DNA from: CAYMPW01 sp964558505 | GTDB taxonomy: Archaea > Thermoplasmatota > Thermoplasmata > Methanomassiliicoccales > Methanomethylophilaceae | Direction of reading: 5' to 3' | Assembly (NCBI GenBank): GCA_964558505.1 | Contig: CAZLEI010000033.1 | Coordinates: 1 to 15,674, forward strand | DNA length: 15,674 nt | Shown here: piece after piece, positions 1 to 5,412 of the stretch | Layout of the letters: every line of letters begins with the position of its first letter | Position numbering within the stretch: position 1 is the stretch's first letter | Position numbers and translations under genes: made by a program | Notes under the pieces: generated by a model | Told to the model about the DNA's origin: nothing | The model's input: the letters and a program-made list of their open reading frames with translations, nothing else | The model's database searches: none

Positions 1-89
1 GGAACGGAGCTTCTTCAGAATCTGATCAATACTTTAGGAGTTATGCAACAGAGTATAATGGCCGGCATACGGCGGGGCCGTCCAGACCG

Positions 90-887
90 TCAGATTCGGT
101 CCAGTACGGTCCCAGGACGTATCGGCGGCAGCCTCTTGTGCTCCATCTTGACCACAAGGTTCCGAACCTCCGCCACCTTCTCCGCGGGGAGCCCCGTATG
201 CGAGACGATCTCCTTGTCGGTCATGTCCAGTTCCAGATCGTACAGGACCACGTCGAGGTCGTCGTAGGTTATGCCCATCTCCATCTCGTCCGTCTGTCCT
301 TCCCACAGCCCTGCCGTGGGGGGCTTTGCGATTATCGCATCCGGAACACCGATGATGTGCGCTATCTCGCGCACATGGGTCTTGTACATGTTAGCCAGGG
401 GCGTTATGTCACATGCACCGTCCCCGAACTTCGTGAAATACCCCGTCATTATCTCGCTCTGGTTCGACGTCCCCATGACGACGAAATCGCGCTTCTTCGC
501 CAGGTTGTACAACACGATCATCCTGCATCTGGCGGATATGTTGCCGCGTTCCAGCGGCGCCTCCACGTCGGAGAGGAGCGTCGCGGTGAGTGCATCCACG
601 GCCGGTTGGACGTCGACGACCTTGTACTCCGTCTTCCACATGGAGCACAGCTCCGAAGTTGACTTGTAATCCTCTGCCGAGGTTATCCTGGAGGGCATGA
701 ACACATTCAGCACCTTGTCCGCGCCTATGGCGTCCACGCACAGCTTCGTGGTGACCGCGGAATCCAGGCCTCCGCTGAGGCCTATCACCACACCTTTGCA
801 TCCTATGCGGCGGACGTTGTCCCTGATGAATGCTTCTAACTGCCGGACGTCGTCCTCCGTAACATGCGGGAGCTGATCTTTGGACAT
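90..887 (-). CDS. nadE: NH3-dependent NAD+ synthetase
   Basis: Cytosolic ATP-dependent amidation of nicotinic acid adenine dinucleotide to NAD+, the last step of NAD synthesis. The 265-residue protein is the length of single-domain NadE. The ATP-pyrophosphatase P-loop SGGLDS is at residues 38-43. The GNISAR stretch (115-120), GTSNQSE..TGYFTKFGDG (139-157) and PTAGLWEGQTDE (190-201) are the deamido-NAD/ATP contact regions, and the C-terminal HKRLPP is also typical. There is no N-terminal nitrilase (glutaminase) domain, so the family would predict free ammonia as nitrogen donor. However, a nitrilase-fold amidase gene diverges from the same 55-bp gap. The ATG at 887 lies about 27 bp from the only AT-rich box in that gap, which suggests a leaderless mRNA. 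Family assignment is firm. Confidence 0.97.
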   Translation of the reverse strand: MSKDQLPHVTEDDVRQLEAFIRDNVRRIGCKGVVIGLSGGLDSAVTTKLCVDAIGADKVLNVFMPSRITSAEDYKSTSELCSMWKTEYKVVDVQPAVDALTATLLSDVEAPLERGNISARCRMIVLYNLAKKRDFVVMGTSNQSEIMTGYFTKFGDGACDITPLANMYKTHVREIAHIIGVPDAIIAKPPTAGLWEGQTDEMEMGITYDDLDVVLYDLELDMTDKEIVSHTGLPAEKVAEVRNLVVKMEHKRLPPIRPGTVLDRI

Positions 888-909
888 CAGCCTGGCAATC
901 GCAGTACCG

Positions 910-918
910 ATAGATTAA
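910..918. promoter_or_regulatory. Shared AT-rich promoter box between nadE and the amidase gene
   Basis: The 55-bp gap between the divergent ATGs (887 and 943) has a single AT-rich element, ATAGATTAA, centred near 914.5. It is about 27.5 bp from the nadE ATG and 28.5 bp from the amidase ATG, the usual archaeal TATA-to-start-site distance in both directions. It is a weak TATA match, so its use in both directions is an inference from geometry. Confidence 0.45.
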
Positions 919-942
919 CGTTCTGAGTGTCCATTCCTGGCC

Positions 943-1725
943 ATGGACCGCGATGACGGGTACATGAGGGTCGCCCTCTGCCAGTTGCAGGCGGCACCGG
1001 GGGATGTCCGTGCCAACGTCCGCAAGGCGGTCGGGACCGTCGAGGACGTCGATGCGAACCTGTACATCTTCCCTGAGCTTTTCCTCACCGGTTACATAGG
1101 CGGCGGATGCAGAGATCTCGGCGAGGATGTCCTGTCCGGGATCTCGGAACTCTCTTCCCTCACCGACAACAGATGTGCCATCGCGGTCGGAGCGCCGTCC
1201 TTCGACAGGGGGCTGCTGTTCAACTCCATGTACTTCATGTCCGGCCGCACGGTCAGGTATGACAAGCTCAACCTGCCCTCATTCGGCGTCTTCCACGAGA
1301 AGGAGACGTTCACACCCGGTGAATCCCCGGCGATGGCCGACTTCATGGGGATGAGGTTCGGGCTCACCATATGCTACGACCTGTTCTTCCCCGAACTGTA
1401 CCGCTTCTATTGCAGGAACGGTGCCGATGCGAACATATGCATCTCCGCCTCGCCCGAATCCTCGCGCCCTTTCTTCGAGAAGGTGCTTCCCGCCCGGTCC
1501 GTGGAGAACACCGCATACACGCTGTTCGTCAACAACATCGGGACAGCGCAGGGGCTGCCTATGGCCGGCAGGAGCAGGTCCGTTTCCCCCGTGGGCGAGG
1601 CGGGACCTTCGGCAGGCATCGGCGAGGAGGTCCTGCTGACCGTGCTGTCGAAAGAGGATGTCACCGCTGCAAAGGACCGCAGACCGACCGTATCCGACAT
1701 CCGCGACGATATAATCTGGTCCTGA
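943..1725 (+). CDS. Nitrilase-superfamily carbon-nitrogen hydrolase (amidase)
   Basis: A 260-residue single-domain C-N hydrolase. The catalytic triad of the superfamily is visible: Glu45 in FPELFLTGY (43-51), Lys108 in YDKLNLP (106-112) and nucleophile Cys144 in TICYDLFFPE (142-151). Proteins of this type hydrolyse amides such as omega-amides, N-carbamoyl compounds or glutamine; the substrate cannot be read from the sequence. The gene diverges from nadE. In glutamine-dependent NAD synthetases the glutaminase domain belongs to this same superfamily, so a role as detached ammonia supplier is possible but unproven. The ATG at 943 fits a leaderless transcript from the box at 910-918. The ATG at 964 (MRVALCQ) matches the usual start of the fold and remains an alternative. 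Confidence 0.92.
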   Translation: MDRDDGYMRVALCQLQAAPGDVRANVRKAVGTVEDVDANLYIFPELFLTGYIGGGCRDLGEDVLSGISELSSLTDNRCAIAVGAPSFDRGLLFNSMYFMSGRTVRYDKLNLPSFGVFHEKETFTPGESPAMADFMGMRFGLTICYDLFFPELYRFYCRNGADANICISASPESSRPFFEKVLPARSVENTAYTLFVNNIGTAQGLPMAGRSRSVSPVGEAGPSAGIGEEVLLTVLSKEDVTAAKDRRPTVSDIRDDIIWS

Positions 1726-1743
1726 ACCTGGAATATGATGAAA

Positions 1744-1756
1744 AGGTTTTAATGTG
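1744..1756 (+). promoter_or_regulatory. Probable TATA region of the tRNA-Ser gene
   Basis: An AT-rich stretch (AGGTTTTAATG) about 27-30 bp before the first base of tRNA-Ser, just after the amidase stop codon. Spacing fits an archaeal TATA box; the match to consensus is modest. Confidence 0.45.
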
Positions 1757-1779
1757 AGCAGCAAATAGCCGTGGCATAC

Positions 1780-1864
1780 GCCGAGATGGCCCAGCCCGGT
1801 AAGGCGCGAGCCTGGAAAGCTCGTGGGGACTTTCCCCTCGGGAGTTCGAATCTCCCTCTCGGCG
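1780..1864 (+). tRNA. tRNA-Ser (anticodon GGA)
   Basis: A class II tRNA of 85 nt. The acceptor stem pairs GCCGAGA (1780-1786) with TCTCGGC (1857-1863), with discriminator G at 1864. The anticodon stem GAGC/GCTC encloses loop CTGGAAA, giving anticodon GGA, which reads UCC/UCU serine codons. The long variable arm GGGGACTTTCCCC is diagnostic for Ser or Leu. The T arm GGGAG-TTCGAAT-CTCCC is intact. CCA is not encoded and no intron is present. Confidence 0.96.
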
Positions 1865-2143
1865 CTTATTCTCACATCATCATCGATCCTGCCCTCACCG
1901 TACGGTCCGCTTGACCGCCAGGCGGCGCTGGATGGCACAGTCTTCGCATGGGGGCCGGTTCAGGTCGCCGTTTTCGTTTCAACAACCTCTGCATGGATTG
2001 AAAATCAACCGTTCCGACATGGAGCGACCGCAGAACAATACCCTTCGCCGATCGCCGCTGTGCAGTCCATACGATTATGCTCATCGTTGATCGGATGCTC
2101 CCGATCATGATCTGCCCGTATTCCCATAAGAACAGATGCTTTT
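1865..2143. other. Intergenic stretch without a convincing gene
   Basis: Together with the terminator that follows, about 317 bases separate tRNA-Ser from the next gene. Short open frames exist on both strands, but they have no recognisable domain, no good start signals, and compositions typical of antisense reading. No RNA gene or insertion-sequence end was recognised. An isolated CRISPR-repeat-like string lies near 1976-2006 (see rejected items). Confidence 0.5.
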
Positions 2144-2173
2144 GAAAAAAAGGTTCGCCCCCTTTGCGGGGGC
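2144..2173 (-). terminator. Hairpin plus T-run terminator of the EDRY membrane protein gene
   Basis: Read on the minus strand, GCCCCC and GGGGGC (2157-2162 and 2168-2173, 5-nt loop) form a 6-bp GC hairpin. A TTTTTTT run follows at 2145-2151. It begins about 9 bp past the stop of the gene ending at 2182. Confidence 0.7.
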
Positions 2174-2181
2174 ATTTCCCA

Positions 2182-2751
2182 TCAGGCCCCGACACCGAAG
2201 TAGGACCTGACATTGGGGAGGAGGAGATAGATCATCGGCATCAGGTTGCACACGATACCAGCTCCCGCGAATATCATCAGGAAGAACCCGAAGAACGGGA
2301 ACAGGGAGCCGCTCAAGAACATGAATGCAGCCACCGCGATGAGCGCCAAGGACATTATCATCCCGACGTACCACATTATCTTCCATCCCTTGATGTACCC
2401 TATGCCCACGACGACCGAGGCCGCTCCTGCCAGGATCAGGGGGAGGAACGCCATGGCGCCGATGATGAACAGTGCTATCCCCGACAGGATGTACATCGCG
2501 CCGAAGATCATCAACAGGACAGGTGTGGACGGACGGCTGTTGCGATACAGCTCCCTTCCGCGATCCGGGTAGCGGTCCTCGCGGTAGCGGTCCTCGCAAT
2601 AACGGTCTTCCCGACGGCGCTCGTCCTCGTAACGGCGATACTGCGGTGCGGCCTCGGCGCGCGAACGGTCGGTGCGTCTTCCGTCATAGAAACGGTCGAA
2701 ATCCCTGCAATCCCCATTACGGGGCGTGTATGTCTCAACAATTCTGGACAT
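2182..2751 (-). CDS. Hypothetical multi-pass membrane protein with charged EDRY-repeat N-terminus
   Basis: No family recognised. The 189 residues split into two parts. Residues 1-75 are highly charged and tyrosine-rich, with EDRY-type units (residues 48-61, such as CEDRY then REDRY). Residues about 77-178 hold four or five hydrophobic helices (roughly 77-98, 100-119, 124-146, 150-178). No signal peptide is apparent; positive charge density would place the N-terminal region in the cytosol. At DNA level the repeats include a 15-bp tandem duplication (2569-2583 and 2584-2598, 14 of 15 identical). The ATG at 2751 sits about 29 bp after a strong TATA box with no Shine-Dalgarno, so the mRNA is probably leaderless. 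Function unknown. Confidence 0.8.
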   Translation of the reverse strand: MSRIVETYTPRNGDCRDFDRFYDGRRTDRSRAEAAPQYRRYEDERRREDRYCEDRYREDRYPDRGRELYRNSRPSTPVLLMIFGAMYILSGIALFIIGAMAFLPLILAGAASVVVGIGYIKGWKIMWYVGMIMSLALIAVAAFMFLSGSLFPFFGFFLMIFAGAGIVCNLMPMIYLLLPNVRSYFGVGA

Positions 2752-2775
2752 ACTATGAAGAACGTCGGGGTCGGC

Positions 2776-2784
2776 ATATTTAAA
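2776..2784 (-). promoter_or_regulatory. TATA box of the EDRY membrane protein gene
   Basis: TTTAAATAT on the minus strand, centred about 29 bp before the ATG at 2751. It is a close match to the archaeal TATA consensus and predicts initiation at or next to the start codon. Confidence 0.7.
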
Positions 2785-2856
2785 CGGAACGATACAATGA
2801 GACTAACCCCGAAGACTGCCGGCCATTCAGGATAGAGAGGCGATGATGATGAGAGG

Positions 2857-2879
2857 AAAACAGGGGGATAGACCCCCTG
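2857..2879 (-). terminator. Terminator of the small Lys/Ala-rich gene
   Basis: A perfect 7-bp inverted repeat CAGGGGG / CCCCCTG (2861-2867 and 2873-2879, 5-nt loop). Read on the minus strand it is followed by TTTTCCTCTC. It lies about 43 bp after the stop codon at 2922. Confidence 0.65.
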
Positions 2880-2921
2880 AAAGGTTTCAATGACCCGACA
2901 CGGGTTCTGAACCGTGCTTGA

Positions 2922-3044
2922 TCATTTCTTTCCGCGACCCTTGGTCGCAGCTGCGTCCTTGGGTGCCTGGTTCTTAGAACAGGATCCCTTGGATGCAGAT
3001 TCTTTGGGCTGAGCTTCTTTGGGTTGCTCTTTGTTTTTTCCCAT
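2922..3044 (-). CDS. Small Lys/Ala-rich basic protein (40 aa), hypothetical
   Basis: A low-complexity 40-residue protein beginning MGKNKEQPKEAQ and ending TKGRGKK. It is rich in Lys, Ala, Gln and Ser with a single Cys and almost no hydrophobic residues, so it is probably disordered. A longer in-frame reading from 3176 would overlap the 3' end of the upstream gene and gain an unrelated Cys-rich head, so the ATG at 3044 is preferred. Supporting signals are a TATA-like GAATATCC (3067-3075) about 27 bp upstream, a perfect hairpin with a T-run after the stop, and a pair of 10-bp direct repeats further upstream. Function unknown. Lysine-rich tails of this type suggest nucleic-acid or ribosome contact, but that is only a guess. 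Confidence 0.6.
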   Translation of the reverse strand: MGKNKEQPKEAQPKESASKGSCSKNQAPKDAAATKGRGKK

Positions 3045-3099
3045 GAAGAGTATATCTTTGCATCTATGGATATTCTTCACTATCCTACGTGTTTTTTTG

Positions 3100-3128
3100 T
3101 GTATGCCGGAGCACAATTTGTATGCCGG
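3100..3128. repeat. Pair of 10-bp direct repeats TGTATGCCGG
   Basis: Two exact copies, 3100-3109 and 3119-3128, start 19 bp apart (close to two helical turns). They lie downstream of the E2-like gene and 25-60 bp upstream of the putative TATA of the small basic protein gene. Spacing and position suit a regulator binding one face of the DNA; no regulator can be named. Confidence 0.5.
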
Positions 3129-3144
3129 CTTACAGAATGATGCC

Positions 3145-4044
3145 TCAGAACACGATCTTCCTATCGGGGTCCACAACGTATGGTTTCTCCAGGCACTCGG
3201 GGTCGTTGAGGATCTCCCTGAACCTTATCACCGACTTCGAATAGTAGTACCCGTCCGCTATCCTCTCGTCCAATGTGAATGAGAAGTTGCACACTGTGCG
3301 CTCTTCCTGACCGTTCTCCGTCTGGACTGTGACCTTCCGCCTCTGCCCGATGCATACGAAGATCCCGTTGGTCCCCCAGTTGTTCAGGTGGTGGAACGGC
3401 GCATCGACATCTATGCTGCCCACATTCGAAACGAATATGGTCGAATAATTGGGATCCGTCTGTATGACGCTCTGCGGCACCCAGCCATGTTTGTCCATCC
3501 ACATGGCGAAATGGAAATAGATGTGCTTGCAGAATTTGGGGTACTTGGCTATCTTGGCCACTGCGGCATTGGTCCTGGTGGGCATATTGGACTTGACCAG
3601 GCTGATATCCTGGTTTATGGCATCGGCCACATCGAACACCGTCGACTCCGGGCCGAAAGACACCTTCGATAAGCCCCTGATGCCCTCGTCGGACATGTTG
3701 ACCTTGGCGACATACCCCATCTCTATCATGCGCCTCTGGTAGAAATTATGATTCTTGACGAAGCGGTTGAGGACCGGCCTCTCTGCGACAAGGCGCACGA
3801 ACGCCGCCATTATCGTGTTGAAGAAACCGATGTTGTTATCCGGGATCTGCGATCTTTCCTCTACATATGCCATGAGGTTGGTCACGTCGATCTCCTGGAG
3901 GATGCATAATTCACTCTGTGTCCTCAGTGGGATGATCCACATGGCGAGCTCGTTCAAGGGGTTCACCTCTCTGATGATGGTTCCGTCCTTCCTATCGCCA
4001 CGTTTCCTCTTGACGACTTGGGTCGATGATATATCTTTTTCCAC
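3145..4044 (-). CDS. Stand-alone E2/CAT-fold acyltransferase-like protein lacking the catalytic His
   Basis: Resembles the catalytic domain of 2-oxoacid dehydrogenase E2 (chloramphenicol acetyltransferase fold) over most of its 299 residues, but has no lipoyl domain or peripheral-subunit-binding domain. The C-terminal half shows FVSNVGSID (204-212), aligned with the ISNLG region of E2, then WGTNGIFVCIGQRRK (223-237) and FSFTLDERIADG (254-265). In true E2/CAT enzymes the last motif is DHRxxDG or HHxxxDG with catalytic His. Here codon 260 is GAG (Glu), read directly at 3265-3267. E1, E3 and lipoylation genes are absent from the window. The start is GTG at 4044 with a TATA box about 36 bp upstream and weak ribosome-binding signals. 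It diverges from an MFS transporter across a palindromic operator. Probably a binding or non-classical transferase protein. Confidence 0.8.
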   Translation of the reverse strand: MEKDISSTQVVKRKRGDRKDGTIIREVNPLNELAMWIIPLRTQSELCILQEIDVTNLMAYVEERSQIPDNNIGFFNTIMAAFVRLVAERPVLNRFVKNHNFYQRRMIEMGYVAKVNMSDEGIRGLSKVSFGPESTVFDVADAINQDISLVKSNMPTRTNAAVAKIAKYPKFCKHIYFHFAMWMDKHGWVPQSVIQTDPNYSTIFVSNVGSIDVDAPFHHLNNWGTNGIFVCIGQRRKVTVQTENGQEERTVCNFSFTLDERIADGYYYSKSVIRFREILNDPECLEKPYVVDPDRKIVF

Positions 4045-4075
4045 GTCAATACCAGCCGAGTTATCGCGTTATGGT

Positions 4076-4084
4076 GATATAATC
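4076..4084 (-). promoter_or_regulatory. TATA box of the E2-like gene
   Basis: GATTATATC on the minus strand, centred about 36 bp before the GTG start at 4044. It would give a leader of roughly 9 nt. Confidence 0.55.
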
Positions 4085-4107
4085 TAAGTACGTTTCCACA
4101 ATTTTGA

Positions 4108-4133
4108 TGTACAATAATATACATTATTGTACA
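4108..4133. promoter_or_regulatory. Perfect 11-bp inverted-repeat operator between divergent genes
   Basis: TGTACAATAAT at 4108-4118 and its exact complement ATTATTGTACA at 4123-4133, separated by ATAC. The arm length and 4-bp spacer suit a dimeric winged-helix or TetR-type regulator. The AT-rich core (AATAATATAC) could itself serve as TATA for the MFS gene, so binding would block TBP there. It lies just upstream of the E2-like gene's TATA box at 4076-4084. Both genes may therefore respond to one regulator. The identity of that regulator is unknown and it is not encoded adjacent to the site. Confidence 0.75.
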
Positions 4134-4188
4134 AATATTGATATACTATCCAATCATCTCGGAAGTATACGATATGAGGCGTGACCAC

Positions 4189-5403
4189 ATGAACAAGAAT
4201 GAGAGCAACGGAACATCCAGGAATCTTGTCCTGGCCGCATGCATGCTGATCCAACTGTGCGCCGGGGTCATCTACATGTGGAGCGTCTTCAAAGGCCCGG
4301 TCACAGCATATCTCGGGCTCGAGGCCTCCGCACTCTCCATGGTATCATCCGTGATGCTCGCCATGTTCGTGATCGGCATCCTCGTCGGCGGGAACATGCT
4401 TGATCGTCTGGGCCCCAGGATCGTCTGCGTGATTGGATGCATCGTGATGTCCGTAGGGATACTCGCATCCGCCTTCGCCACCCCGGGTTCCGCAATGGTC
4501 ATCTATGTCATGTACGGAGCGGTCGGAGGATTCGGCGTGGGAATGGCGTATACCTGCACCGTGAGCGTGGTGCAGAAGTGGTTCTTCGACAGACGCGGTT
4601 TCGCCACGGGCATGCTCGTCGGAGCGTTCGGATTCTCATTGGTCCTGTTCTCCCCGCTGGCCAACGGCCTACTGCAGTCTGCCGGCGTGCCGATGACGTT
4701 CATGGTCTTCGGCATCGCGTTCCTCGCCATATGCACCGTGGCGGCACTGTTCGTCAAAGCACCGCCGGAAGGATACACCGTCTCAGGAGCATCCAAGAAC
4801 GTGGCATCCTCTCAGAGGCAGTACACTACGCCCGAGATGCTCAGGACCAAGTCGTTCTATTTCATCATCGTCTCGCTGTTCCTATCCATATCGGTCTTCT
4901 TCGTGCTGAACCCTCACCTGATGGACCTCGGGATCGACCGCGGACTGAACCAGGACCTCGCCGTCATGGGCGTCATGATCGTCGGTGCCTGCAATGCGTT
5001 CGGACGCGTCGCCCTGACATGGGTGTCCGACAGGATCGGCCGCCATGAGGCATTGCTGCTCTCGGTCGGGATTACCACCGCGGGCGCAGTGGCGATGATA
5101 TTCGCCCGGGACGTCGCATTCCTGGCAAGCCTGGCCGCGATAGCCTTCGCGTTCGGCGGACTGTCCGGACTGTACACCACCCTCACGGCGGACCACTTCG
5201 GAACGGTCAACATGGGATCGAACTACGGCCTTGTGATGATGGGCTTCCTGGCATCGGCACTGATGTTCCCGTTCGTATCCAACATGATGGTAGGAAACAC
5301 CGGGGATTACACCGGAACATTCATCATGCTCATAATAGCGGGCATCGCGGCCATGCTGCTGATAATGGCACTCAGGAAACAGCACGACCAGGCAACCGCA
5401 TGA
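4189..5403 (+). CDS. MFS transporter, OFA (oxalate/formate antiporter-like) family
   Basis: A 404-residue, twelve-helix major facilitator. OFA features are the first helix with GVIYMWSVFKGP, the loop 2-3 motif GGNMLDRLGPR, and the helix 4-5 region with QKWFFDRRGFATGM, a recognised OFA-type signature. A second copy of the loop motif, DRIGRHEALL, follows helix 8. A central cytosolic loop carries the PPEGYTV segment. Substrates of this family are small carboxylates (oxalate, formate, lactate, pyruvate); the substrate here is not readable. The ATG at 4189 is chosen because a GAGG motif precedes it by about 10 nt. The in-frame TTG at 4138 and ATG at 4174 are less likely. Transcription starts beside the palindrome at 4108-4133. 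The gene ends 6 bp from the convergent trkH. Confidence 0.88.
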   Translation: MNKNESNGTSRNLVLAACMLIQLCAGVIYMWSVFKGPVTAYLGLEASALSMVSSVMLAMFVIGILVGGNMLDRLGPRIVCVIGCIVMSVGILASAFATPGSAMVIYVMYGAVGGFGVGMAYTCTVSVVQKWFFDRRGFATGMLVGAFGFSLVLFSPLANGLLQSAGVPMTFMVFGIAFLAICTVAALFVKAPPEGYTVSGASKNVASSQRQYTTPEMLRTKSFYFIIVSLFLSISVFFVLNPHLMDLGIDRGLNQDLAVMGVMIVGACNAFGRVALTWVSDRIGRHEALLLSVGITTAGAVAMIFARDVAFLASLAAIAFAFGGLSGLYTTLTADHFGTVNMGSNYGLVMMGFLASALMFPFVSNMMVGNTGDYTGTFIMLIIAGIAAMLLIMALRKQHDQATA

Positions 5404-5412
5404 TCGCGATCA
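5401..5412. repeat. 12-bp palindrome holding both convergent stop codons
   Basis: TGATCGCGATCA is a perfect palindrome. Its first three bases are the TGA of the MFS gene and its last three are the TGA of trkH on the other strand. There is no T-run on either side, so it is not a typical terminator. Confidence 0.6.

Noticed and set aside
1..89. Possible end of another gene left of nadE
   Set aside because: No frame ending or starting here shows a recognisable protein. Only an isolated AT-rich ATTATACT-like string is seen, and the stretch is too short to judge.
1976..2006. CRISPR-repeat-like string: starts GTTTCAA and ends GGATTGAAAAT
   Set aside because: Only one copy is present and there are no regularly spaced repeats or cas genes nearby. 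The resemblance is limited to the GTTTCAA/TTGAAA ends and is probably chance or at most a lone relic.
1872..2110. Open frames on both strands in the gap after tRNA-Ser (including a minus frame continuing into 2213)
   Set aside because: They overlap tRNA-Ser or the next gene and lack domains, a promoter and ribosome-binding signals. They look like chance frames in GC-rich DNA.
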